DNA of 64,000 nt from Symsagittifera roscoffensis (taxonomy: Eukaryota; Xenacoelomorpha; Acoela; Convolutidae): positions 77,645,617-77,709,616 of the forward strand of contig NC_087063.1 in NCBI RefSeq assembly GCF_963678635.1, in the 5' to 3' direction. The notes beneath the pieces are model-generated. The model was not told the origin of the DNA. It searched no databases and was given only the letters and a program-made list of their open reading frames with translations. Below are positions 1 to 10,300 of this stretch, in pieces (the stretch's first letter is position 1; every line of letters starts with the position of its first letter). A program made the translations under genes and the position numbers.

Positions 1-2119
1 TTCGAACTTTCTTTTCTTCCAACCTAAATCGCAAATACTGTTGCGACTTTTTTGCGACTAATTCGCAATTATTGTTTCGACTTTAAGCAACAATATTTGC
101 TGCGTCGAATTTGCTGCATCGAATTGGCAATAAGATATTTTGATATTTTTTGCACCTTTGATATTAGTTGCACGTTTACAGTTTATTGATAACATGTGCT
201 CTGACGTTCTAATAGTTATAAGTTTACACAGTTGATGCATTTTTAATTCATCAAAAGAACCGAAGAAAGAGATTTGTTTCAAACAACATTGCAATAATAA
301 AATCTTGATTTCAGAAATTTTCTAACTCAATATATTTCGCAATTTATTGAAGCGCATAATTTATACAATATGTGGCTTTATGATTTGCGATTTCTTACAT
401 GCAAAATTGTATCTTTTTGTATTTGACGTTACTTTTACTGCATCGAATTGGCAGTTTGTTAGCATATGGAGCTTAATTATTGGTGGCTAGTTTTTGCGGA
501 TTTTAAACATCCGTGGCTGAATGGTTAGTTCGTGAGACTCAAATTTGCTAGGTCGCAGATTTTTGCTAATTCGAGTTTTTGCTAAGCCTCAAGTTGTTGC
601 AAATTCGTGGCTTAATTCTACTTTTTTCTATGTCACTTAATAGTGCTGCTTTTTGTTCGTGTTCTCGTAAGTATTAGCGAAGCGCAGCTTCGCCTCAGTT
701 TATATTTGGAATAACTACTGTTTGAAAAATGTTAAAGGGTTATTGCACCAATATTTGCTAAATGATTTGCAGATTTTTTTTGATTTTTCCTGATTGCCCT
801 AAAATGGCTAAAATAATTACAGTCTATAAAGAAGGTAATCATTTATATCCCTCAAATTTTGACCAATGGCCTTACTGCCAGTGTTAGTGAAGCTCCCGTA
901 AAGACTTTTCTGCATCCGCATGATATTATATTCCAAAAATTTTTATTTACTCAACATTAATCAGTTCGGTTGTCGGTTAAGTCGAGGAACATTTGACTCA
1001 ATTGTTTCATTTAGTACCCAAACTAAGCGTATTGTATTATAACAAAGAATTTTTTTCAACCTTAGTCGCAAATAAAAGTGCTCATTTGGTGGCACTTTTG
1101 ATATATTTCCATTTAATCATATTTAAGCTTATTTAAGCATAAACAATTTAATGGCCATATGTTGCTGCTTTTTTGGGTAGTATTTTGTTCTGTTTTGAAA
1201 AAAAAAAACATTTTTCATGAAACTATAAGGGATTTATTGTTTTTGATTTTTTTTGCGATGCTTTTGATTTTTTTTCTTTTTTTTGCAGAAATGTCAGTTT
1301 TTCTCGAACACTAGTGTACACTTTTTCAATGGTACCAATGGAAAAGCCGGCTGCTTTTCTATGTGCCTGCTAGTGTTTTTTTCCTAGCCTTTTCTCATTT
1401 AACCTCACGTTCTACGACCTTCATAAGTTTCAGTAAAGTGATTTTCGGGCTATTTGTTTTGAGTTTTATCATTTTCTCAAATGCTAAATGCACAAATCTG
1501 AGATGAAGCTTTCAATTCATTGAAAAAACCATAGAGATTTCCCCTTCATAAGCGGCAATTCCCTGATTCAAGTAGAAAAAAGTTGTTGACATTTTGGTTA
1601 ATTTTTAAAACTTTTTGACTTTTCCCAAAAACACCCAAATCTGAGATAAATACTTCAATTGAAAGAGCGAGTAGCAGTGTTTTCCTTTGAATAAGCGGTT
1701 AATCCCGTATTTAGCAGAGAAAAACTAGGGTTTATCCTAAAGTCCCTTATTCGAAGTTTTGAAAATTCTGCATATCCGTATCAGTACAATATATGATTAA
1801 AATATTAGAACAGCTAGATCCAGCATTAGCTGGGCCACAAGTTTACTTCCAAGCGACCGTTGCAATTTGATTGCAACAATTCAGCAATTAAATAGAAACT
1901 GTAGCTGCTTTTTTGGTGACTAGTGTTAGTTAAATTATAAGCAGTCGTGGAGCAGATATAAGAGCGTGATACTCCTATAATCAACAATTTTTGCAAGGTG
2001 AGTTTTTAACCTTTTCCTTGTTTCCCTTTGTTTTGACTGTTAAGCACTGTTTTTGAATTTTCCTTGATTGAGTTTGCGAAGCACAGATTCGCCTATGTGT
2101 CGAAAATTTGAGACCACGT
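1..2119. other. AT-rich intergenic DNA, no gene seen
   Basis: No convincing coding exon on either strand. The first 300 bases and 420-620 contain scattered, degenerate TTGCGAC, TTCGACT and GCATCGAATTGGCA words that resemble the minisatellite found in the arms of the large inverted repeat (20.5-21.4 and 47.0-47.9 kb). They may be an old relative of it. The rest is low-complexity T-rich sequence. Confidence 0.5.
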
Positions 2120-2640
2120 TTTCACGATCAAGGAAAACTGACAAAATGCGCGTCCAGAGATTTGAATAAAGCATTCGATACAGTTGATCAGTTAAAAAAA
2201 TGTGTGTTATGGAATAAGAGATCCGATTGGTCAGTTTCCTAGATTGTATTTGAGTCGTAGGAAGCAGTTTGTAGTCACTTAACACGCTAACTCAAAACTA
2301 CGGGAAGCTCTATTTTTGGTCCACTGCTTTTTATAAATTTCATTCATGTTATGAACCCAAACCAGGAAAAGATCCATTCTTTACGCACAAGATGCCGTAT
2401 TGAGGACATGTACACAGGTGAAAACTATGCATGCTGAATATCAGGCTGCTCTAAACAAAAAAGCAGAATGGTTACAAAAAAGCAAGCTTACATTAAACGC
2501 TAAATGTTATCCTGAATGATCAGCCAGTTGAGCGACAGAAGTGTTTTCGTTATTTTGGATTTCTGACAGATGAACTGCTCTACTTTGATTAACTCGTTGA
2601 TGTTCTCGGTAGAAAAAGTCACGAAGTTTTTCAGATTTTT
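2120..2640 (+). pseudogene. decayed non-LTR retrotransposon reverse transcriptase
   Basis: Translating the plus strand in shifting frames gives ordered LINE reverse-transcriptase motifs. The motif A region reads DLNKAFDTVD, followed by GIRDPIGQFLRLYLSRRKQF, a GSIFGPLLF-type block (the usual GxPQGSxLGPLLF position), a YAQDAVL remnant of the FADD active site, and an AEYQAALNKKAEWLQKSKLTLN thumb-like stretch. Frameshifts and stops separate the blocks and the YADD core has become YAQD, so it cannot encode an active enzyme. The motif spacing resembles the Jockey/CR1/L2 group. The exact clade is not determined. Confidence 0.7.
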
Positions 2641-3018
2641 TTTAGATACGAAGTTTCTTTCGACCAAGCACCTTGTAACAACTTAACAAACTTTCGTGCA
2701 ACCTATATTACAGCATGGCGTTTTGGCTTACGCATCCACAAAGAAGTAGTTTTTTTGGGTTAAAAAGTAAATCGCTTATTCAAAATTATATTACGAGCAC
2801 CAATTACGAATGATTGCAAAATCGAAGATTAGAAAACAAGTTTCTTTTGCTAAGTAGCTCCATATCTATGAACTAGTGAAAACAGTATCTTAAATTCTCA
2901 GATGTGAAAGCTCTATTCAAATTTTGAGCAACCTCATAACGGATAATGAAGTAAACAGAGTTTTAGAGATGCGGATACAGCGAGAAAACAACCAATAGGA
3001 GTACATAAAAACTCAAAT
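2641..3018. other. no gene seen
   Basis: AT-rich sequence following the LINE relic, possibly its degraded 3' part. No ORF or motif can be supported. Confidence 0.4.
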
Positions 3019-3060
3019 GAGTCAAATGCTGTTTGGCCAGAGTCAAATGCTGTTTGGCCA
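3019..3060. repeat. 21-bp tandem duplication
   Basis: Two perfect adjacent copies of the word GAGTCAAATGCTGTTTGGCC plus A. This is a local duplication with no coding context. Confidence 0.9.
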
Positions 3061-3624
3061 AGAAAAATGTTAAAAATTATCTCAAACTATCATTTTATTT
3101 TTCTGGGAAATACAAAAACATTTCCAAGAAAGTGAAGTCATTCAATCATCACTTTTTAGACTGCTACATACTTACAGTTAACGAAGATTTTATAAGAAAT
3201 TTTTTTTTTTAGTTATGGATCCATATTTTTTTCGTCTTTTTTCAAGTAAAATTTCTTTTTCTCGATTTTAGGCGAAAACCATTAAAAATTGATAGCTAAG
3301 CAGTCTTATAATTTAATTTCAAACATTTGGATTTTGTTCCTCACACAGTATTGAAAACCTAATACATGACTTTCTGCTCGTAGACATCTGTGAACGTACA
3401 TGTAGGTCCAAGGGTGCTCTCCTGGCTAGTAATCTTTTTTGCCGTAGTTTGTAATTTTATTAACTTCCCACAATGGTTTTGCCCGAAAATTGTTAGTTTT
3501 TAATTCGCACATGCTCATGATTTTAAATCACTAAAATAAACTAACATCTAAATACTAGGTAGGGCAAAGAATAAAAAATTATAAATAAAAACAAAAATAG
3601 TTTTTTTTTCAAATATCTATACTA
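3061..3624. other. AT-rich DNA, no gene seen
   Basis: Homopolymer-rich sequence with no supported ORF, RNA gene or repeat. Confidence 0.4.
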
Positions 3625-3900
3625 TATTTAAATGCTAGTGACAGCTATCTCCCATGGTTAAGCATAATAATTTCGCATGTTTAACGAAAGAGTTTTTTCA
3701 TGTTTGAGCTTTTTCATGTTTGATTATGCCTGTTTAACCGTATCCTAATTTTTTAACTTTCATCTATCAAATCTTTTATATATTTAAATGCGGGCTTCAA
3801 TATCTCGCCATGTTTAATCTTTTGCAATGTAATGTTCTGCATGTTTAACAAAAGATTTTTTTTCACGTTTAACCTTTATCGTATATTGCAATGGTTAAGT
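3625..3900. repeat. degenerate two-copy tandem repeat, about 160 bp
   Basis: Two diverged copies share the order ATATTTAAATGC, a CCATG(G/T)TTAA word, GCATGTTTAAC(G/A)AAAGA and a run of CATGTTTGA/ACGTTTAACC words. They lie directly before the 166-bp satellite array and could be very diverged members of a related family. That relationship is an inference. Confidence 0.5.
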
Positions 3901-3959
3901 TTTTTTTTCGTTTTTCCCGTTTAAATTCAGTGTTTATTTCATCAAGTTTCTAATTAGCA

Positions 3960-6150
3960 AACCAATAGTTCGATGTGTAAGATCTCAATCCTGTTGTTGA
4001 ATTTTGTGAGGGTACTCTCAGGAGTTGCAAATTTTGCCTCTAATTATGGTTGCTCAAATCCTTGTATTTTTCGAGATATGACGTTTTTTAGGATTTTTTG
4101 AAAAAATTTCAAAAACTTAGTTATAAAAAATTTCTCAAAAAAAATTTGATATTCCCATCTCTGTGGTGAGGCTCCTTCAGGGTACTCTCAGGAGTTGAGA
4201 TTTTTGCCTCCAAATATGACTGCTCAAATCGTTATAGTTTTCGAGATAAGACGTTTTTTTTAATTTTCTCTGAAATTTTCAAAAAAAATTAGATGTTGAA
4301 AAATTCAAAGCTTTGAAGATCTCAATCCTGATATTGGAATCTGAGGCATTCTCACGGGGTTCTAAATCTTGCCTCTGGATATGTCTGCTCAAATTCTTGT
4401 AGTTTTCGAGATATGACGTTTTTTAGTAATTGCTCAAAATTTTTCAGAGATTTTAGATATAATTTTTTTAAATAAACTTGAAATTACCATCTCTGTAGTG
4501 AGGATCTGTCTCTCAGGATTTGTCAATTTTGCCTCCAAATATGGCTGCTCAAAACCTTGCAGTTTTCCAGATGTGACGTTTTTTGTGATTTTTTCAAAAA
4601 AAAATTTATAAAACTTCAATTAATTTTTTTTTCGAAGATTGAAATTCCTAACCTTAATTTGGGGGGTGTCAGAGTAATCTCAGGAGTTGCAACTTTGGCC
4701 TCCAATTAAGAATGCTTAAATCTGTTAGTTAAAGAGATACGACGATTTTCGTTATTTTTTGGCAATTTTCAGAAAACTCAAATTACAAAATAATTTACTA
4801 AAGTGAAGGTCTCAACCCTGTAGTTGTGTGCTGTCACAGTTATTTCAAAGAGTGCGAGTATTGCCATCAAATAAGATTGATCAAGTTTTGATAGTTTTCG
4901 AGATGTGACCTTTTTTCTGGTTTTCAAAAAAAAAATAATTCTTTTTAGAAAACTTGAGGTGAAGTTTCTCAAAATTTGAATTTCCCAACGTTATAGATGG
5001 GTATTGTAAGAGTACTCTCAGGAGTTGCAAATCTTGCGTCCAAATTCGACTGCTCAACTGCTTTTAGTTTCCCTTATGTGACCTTTCTTAGTTCATTTCA
5101 AATTTTTTGAACAACTCATTTAAAACCTCACAAAATTTTATGGTTCTTCAAAATTTGTATAAAAAACTTGAATAAAAAACTTTGCACAATTTGTAATTAC
5201 GAACTCTGTAATTGAGTGCTGTCAAAAAATTAGATGTTGAAAAATTCAAAACTTTGAAGATCTCAATCCTGTTATTGGAATCTTTGAGGGTACTCTCAGG
5301 GGGTTCTAAATCTTGCCTCTGGATATGTCTGCTCAAAATCTTGTAGTTTTCGAGATATGACGTTTTTTTAGGATTTTCTCAAAATTTTTTAGAGAACATA
5401 GATATAAATTTTTTATAAAACTTGAAATTACCATCTCTGTAGTGAGGATCTGTCAGGGTACTCTCAGGATTTGTTAATTTTGCCTCCAAATATGACTGCT
5501 CAAAACCTTGCAGTTTTCCAGATGTGACGTTTTTTGTGGTTTTTTCAAAAAAAGTTTTATGAAAATTAAATTAGTTTTTTTTTCAAATTTTGAAATTCCT
5601 AACCTTAAGTTGGGGGCTATCAGAGGAATCTCAGGAGTAGCAATTTCGGCCTCCAATTAAGAATGCTCAAAGTTTTTAGTTTAAGAGATACGACGATTTT
5701 TGTGATTTTTTTTTTTCTTCACAGTACTTTCAACGATTGCGAATATCGCCATCAAATAAGACTGATCAATTTTTGGTAGTTATCGACAGAAATTTTTTCT
5801 GGTTTTCAAAAAAAAAATACTTAATTTAGAAAACTTAAGGTGAAGTTTCTCAAAGTTTGAATTTCCCAACGTTATAGATGGGTACTGTAAAAGTACTCTC
5901 AGGAGTTGCAAATCTTGCGTCCAAATGCGACTGTTCAATTGCTTTTAGTTTCCCAGATGTGACGTTTCTTAGTTCATTTTAAAATTTTCGAAGAACTGAT
6001 ATAAAACTTCACAAAATTTTATGGTTCTTCAAATTTTGTATAAAAAAACTTGAAGAAAAAACTTTGCAAAATTTGTAATTACGAACCCTGTAGTTGGGTG
6101 TTGTCAAAGCACACTCAAAGAATGCAGATCTTATTTTCAATATATGCGGT
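3960..6150. repeat. 166-bp satellite array with five-monomer higher-order repeat
   Basis: About 13 monomers are anchored by variants of GGTACTCTCAGGAGTTGCAA, at 4,011, 4,181, 4,345, ~4,506, 4,673, 4,838, 5,011, 5,289, 5,457, 5,623, 5,723, 5,892 and 6,108. The usual spacing is 161-173 bp. Each monomer also carries TTTTGCCTC, then CTGCTCAAA, then TTTTCGAGATATGACGTTTT. Monomers 3-7 (from 4,345) recur in the same order as monomers 8-12 (from 5,289) at an offset of about 945-950 bp where no deletion intervenes, which is a higher-order repeat. Two spacings are abnormal (278 and 100 bp), from partial deletions or fusions. Short minus-strand ORFs across the array are by-products of the repeat and are not genes. 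Confidence 0.9.
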
Positions 6151-6591
6151 TTGTGAGTACCGGAGGTGCGTTACGTGCTAGTATATTTTTAACTAATCTA
6201 TCTGTTTTTTTTTTGCCTTGTAAATGTGTTCAGGATAGGCGTCTAGTGGGCATTGCTTTGCTCTTTGTCTATTCTCTACTTTCATAAATTAATAGTGATA
6301 AAAGTTTTTAGCTTTATTTCTCTCTCAAGTACACAAAACAAGTCTGCTCTTAAATCAAGGCAGATCCGTGAGAGTTCTGACTGTCCTTTAGATGGTCTTG
6401 AAAGTTCGGTCCTGGATCAATTTCCACTCTATAACTTTCTTTAGAAATGTGGGTTGAATAAAAAACCAACGCAAGCATATGTTTATCGGACCTTATCCGA
6501 CAGTCGGGAACAATAACAGTCTTTGGTACTGAAAGTTTTCAACAGATGAACCTTGATTCAAATTATAACGCAACACTATCTCTGATCATAG
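6151..6591. other. presumed intron or intergenic DNA before the SDR39U1-like exon
   Basis: No confident exon is visible. A 63-codon ORF at 6,253-6,444 on the plus strand has no recognised similarity. An AG at 6,590-6,591 can serve as the 3' splice site for the downstream exon. Confidence 0.4.
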
Positions 6592-6795
6592 CTCTCCAAT
6601 TTCAAGTAAATTTGGTTTAGGTGCGGGTGGAAAAATTGGTGACGGATCCCAGCCTTTTCCATGGGTACATGTACACGACACTGCCCGAGCCATTGAACAC
6701 GTGATCAACACACCCTCAATCCATGGTCCAGTTAACATCGTGGCCCCTGGAAGCGTCAAAGACACCGGAATTACCTTCAACTCTACAATGGCCAA
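6592..6795 (+). CDS. SDR39U1: SDR39U1-like epimerase family protein, single internal exon (partial)
   Basis: Reading codons from 6,593 gives a peptide containing KFGLGAGGKIGDGSQPFPWV, then HVHDTARAIEHVI and HGPVNIVAPGSV. This is the conserved centre of the SDR39U1/YfcH family of NAD(P)-dependent short-chain dehydrogenase-like epimerases: a GLGG-IG-G--FPWIH-DD block followed by GP-N-VAP. In the family these residues link the Rossmann-like half to the C-terminal DUF1731 region. The substrate of the animal protein is not established. The exon begins after an AG at 6,590-6,591, the upstream frame is closed by a stop near 6,566, and the exon runs into the 200-N gap. No other exon is visible. On the far side of the gap is a retrotransposon LTR, so the contig probably broke in that repeat. 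Confidence 0.8.
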
Positions 6796-6995
6796 NNNNN
6801 NNNNNNNNNNNNNNNNNNNNNNNNNNNNNNNNNNNNNNNNNNNNNNNNNNNNNNNNNNNNNNNNNNNNNNNNNNNNNNNNNNNNNNNNNNNNNNNNNNNN
6901 NNNNNNNNNNNNNNNNNNNNNNNNNNNNNNNNNNNNNNNNNNNNNNNNNNNNNNNNNNNNNNNNNNNNNNNNNNNNNNNNNNNNNNNNNNNNNNN
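6796..6995. other. scaffold gap of 200 N
   Basis: Exactly 200 N, the same length as the second gap, so this is a placeholder of unknown true size. It separates the SDR39U1-like exon from a truncated BEL LTR. Confidence 0.95.
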
Positions 6996-7300
6996 GCAAG
7001 CTAGCCACAAGAACCGGTCGGTAATGTCCTTGAGACAAATTGCTCTTTTTTAGCGGTCAGCCTTAATCAAGGTTGAACCAAATTAGAATCAACAAAACAG
7101 TTAAAATAGGATATAACCCCCTTTTTTAGTATATTAATACATGGGCAGGTGGGGGACTCGAACCTACGTCAACTGTAGAGTCTATATAGTGGGCGTTATT
7201 GTAGCTTAGGCCACTCGGCCAATTGCGCTTATTGTTGTTACATTTTGGTTCAGTTTTATGCATTTATACTATCGTTTTATATTACATTTGCATTGCAACA
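6996..7300 (-). repeat. 3' LTR of the BEL/Pao element (partial)
   Basis: On the minus strand it begins TGTTGCAATGC at 7,300, directly after the polypurine tract, and is identical to 16,137-16,441. The remaining roughly 160 bp that the 5' LTR contains should lie in the gap. It carries the tRNA-like A/B box segment described separately. Confidence 0.95.
7142..7228 (-). ncRNA. tRNA-like segment with pol III A and B boxes inside the 3' LTR
   Basis: The minus strand reads an A box TGGCCGAGTGG (7,221-7,211) and a B box GGTTCGAGTCC (7,164-7,154). Their starts are 57 nt apart. This is typical of class II (Leu/Ser-type) tRNAs, which have a long variable arm, as is the overall length of about 87 nt. 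The B box matches the consensus GGTTCGANNCC exactly. The acceptor strands (GCGCAAT against ACCTGCC) do not pair, and the T stem pairs at only 3 of 5 positions. It is therefore a tRNA-derived pseudo-tRNA or SINE-head-like insertion in the LTR, not a working tRNA gene. Confidence 0.6.
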
Positions 7301-10300
7301 TCCTCCCCCCCTGAAGAAGGAAGAACCGGAGCGAGCTTAACGGTCGGCCGCGTGACTTCACGGGTTGCGGTCCTGACAAGGGCGGATCGGGCGCAACCGT
7401 CCTGTCCGTAGTTTAGCTTGACGATTCGGGCGAGAGGGTAGTACCCACGCGGACTATCGGGCTCAATCACCCACACGAGATCGCCTGTTTTAAGAGTGAA
7501 GTCAGAATGAGTGTGCCACTTGACACGCTTATTCAGCGAGGGAACATATTCTCGAAGCCAACGAGACCAAATCGCGTTAGCATATGACTGCGCTCGCACG
7601 TACCTTTTCTTGTGATCGAAGTGCTCCCCGGGTAAAAGCGAAGGAAAGCTTGTGGCATGTTGTCCAAGCAAAAAATGGTTTGGGGTTAACGCTTCTAACT
7701 CACGTGAATCGGTACTAACGGGAGTGATTGGCCTCGAGTTCAAAGCCTGTTCAACTAAGCAGAGTGTTGTTCCTAACACCTCTTCAGTGACTCGCCTACT
7801 GCCTAGGATATCGTACAGCACGCGCTTCACGCTTCGGACGAGGCGTTCCCAGGAGCCGCCATGATGGGGTGCGCCTGGCGGGTTAAATTTCCAAGTAACG
7901 CCTTTGTGTGCAAAAATGGTCGGAGCCATGCCATTCCAGCTCTTGATGCAGGCAAGTAATTCCTTTTCCGCACCAACGAAGTTCGTGCCATTATCCGACC
8001 AGATTGTGCTTGGCGTACCACGGCGCGCAACGAACCGTTCAATGCCCATGACACACGAACTGGTGTCCAGAGACGGTACAATCTCAAGGTGTACAGCCCT
8101 GGTGGTGAGGCAAGTAAAAAGAAATCCCCATCTTTTTTCCGTGCTTCTGCGAACCGGAACGTAAAGCGGTCCAAAGTAATCCACACCCGTATGATTGAAG
8201 GGTGGTTGCTTGTATCCGAGACGTTCGACCGGTAAATCGGACATAATTGGCTGGATGGTGCTTGCTTTGCGTTTACGGCATGTCACACATCGATTTTCGA
8301 TAGACCGAAGTAGTCGACGCAACCCAAGTATTGCATATTTCATATTTAAAACGGAGCGCATGTAATCTAATCCTTGATGAAAATGCTTATGGTGGAGGCT
8401 GCGGGCCAACAAACGAACTAAGGTATGTCGGGCGTCGAGTATTATTGGGTGCTTAGTATCAAACTCGGTATCCACTAAGCGCACAATACGTCCGGTGGAA
8501 CGAATGATTCCAGCAGGACCGATAAATGGCGAGTATGTGGCAATTTTACTACTATTCTTAATAGGTTTGCCAGCGGTGAGTGTTTTTAACTCAACGGGAA
8601 AGGATTCCATCTGAGCAAGATGAATCAGTTTGCTTTCTGCAATATCAAGTTCAGTAGGGTCGGTGATTCGTAAGTCTTTACCACGGAAATGCTTATGTGA
8701 AGGCAACACCCTCAATATAAAAGCGACTACTCGTTTATATCTTGTAAAGGAACTGAACCTTTCCCAATTGAACTCGTGTTCGGGATGTTTGATTGATGTG
8801 ACATCGGTGACGAAGGAAGATGATGTCTCCAAGCAATTATCAACATCACAAGAAGGACCCTTCAAACGAATTTTATTGATTACACGTTCGTCGGGTATAA
8901 ACGGCCAATCAGTAGTCCTGAGAATGCTCGGACCAATAACCCAGCTGCTATCCTTGAGGGCTTCCGAAGAAATCCCCCGCGTACCGGTATCAGCTGGATT
9001 ATCGCCGCTCAGAACATGGTGCCACTCATCAATAGTGGTCGACTCGAGGATTTCGCCGACACGATTAGCGACGAATACAGGTAATTTTTCAGTGGAGTTT
9101 AGCCACTGCAAAACTGTTGTACTATCTGTCCACATAAAGACATGATTAATAGAGACGGTAAGGGCGGTCAGTATATCATCTTTTAGTCGTGTGGCGAGCA
9201 GAGCAGCTTGAAGCTCTAGCTTCGGTATAGATAGCGCTTTCATGGGCGCAACGCGAGCTTTACCAAAGATGAAGGATATTTGAGTTTTATGCGAGCTCGC
9301 GAGTCGCGCACGCAAAAATCCAACAGCACAGAAAACGTCCTGCGAGCTATCACCGAACATGTGGAGCTCAATTTGATCAACAAGCTCTGTGAAGTAACAA
9401 CGGGGAATAGTCAATTGCCCTAAGAGAGGGAGACCGGAGTGCCACTCGAGAAACTTATCTCTTATGTCTTCTGGCAATTCGTCGTCCCAACTTTGACCAC
9501 TGATTTTCCAAATATCTTTCAGTAAAAGACGGGCCCTAACTGTGTATGGAGCTACTAACCCAACAGGGTCAAACACGGAGGAGACGAAACTCAAGACGGT
9601 TCGTTGAGTTATTGCTTTATCGAGAGGACGATCCACGCCTCTGCTAACAACCAATGTGTCTTTCGTATGGTCCCACTTAAGACCTAAGACGTGTGATGAT
9701 TGTTCGGCACCGTTACATATTTCCTTGATGGGTGAAGATGAGGTTTCGGATTCCTCGAGGTTCATTGCTGAAGTGATTTCATCAGCATTACTGACAAATT
9801 TAGTCAAATTAAATCCTCCCAATTTTAGTAAGGAAACCAAATCGCGACTAGTTTTAATTGCTTGGGTAACGTTCTCGAATGAATCCAAGTAATCGTCCAT
9901 GTAAAATTTTTCATTTACGACTGAGGCGGCCTCAGGGTATGTGGACATATTATCAGTTGCTGTTTTTTGCAACGCGAAACTGGCGCACGCAGGCGAATCC
10001 CGTGCGCCGAATATATGGCGAGTGTACTGATGAACTACCACATCGGAAGTGGTATCCTCCCGCCACAAAAAACGGAGCGAAATTTGATCGCGGGCAAGGA
10101 CTCCTACCTGGAGGAACATACCCTCTATATCCGCGGAGACGGCGTACTTATGTTGACGGAATCGCAAAAGCACAAAAATTAAATTTTGTAGTAGGTCAGG
10201 ACCCACCAATAAGGACTTATTTAAGGATGTGCCATGAAACTTAGAAGCCCCATTAAGGACTCGGCGCACCTTACCCGGCTTATTCGGATTTACGACGGGA

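Noticed and set aside
4434-5656. Several 60-64 codon minus-strand ORFs in the satellite
   Set aside because: They recur once per satellite monomer in register with the repeat, with no initiation context or family resemblance.
6253-6444. 63-codon plus-strand ORF upstream of the SDR39U1-like exon
   Set aside because: It could be an exon, but it does not match the expected SDR39U1 sequence before the visible exon and has no recognised motif.
6586-7038. Minus- and plus-strand ORFs crossing the first N run
   Set aside because: Most of each ORF is undefined bases. The real coding strand is plus and ends at the gap.
7142-7228. A functional tRNA-Leu or tRNA-Ser gene in the LTR
   Set aside because: The acceptor strands do not pair and the T stem has two mismatches. 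Only the promoter boxes and overall length are tRNA-like.
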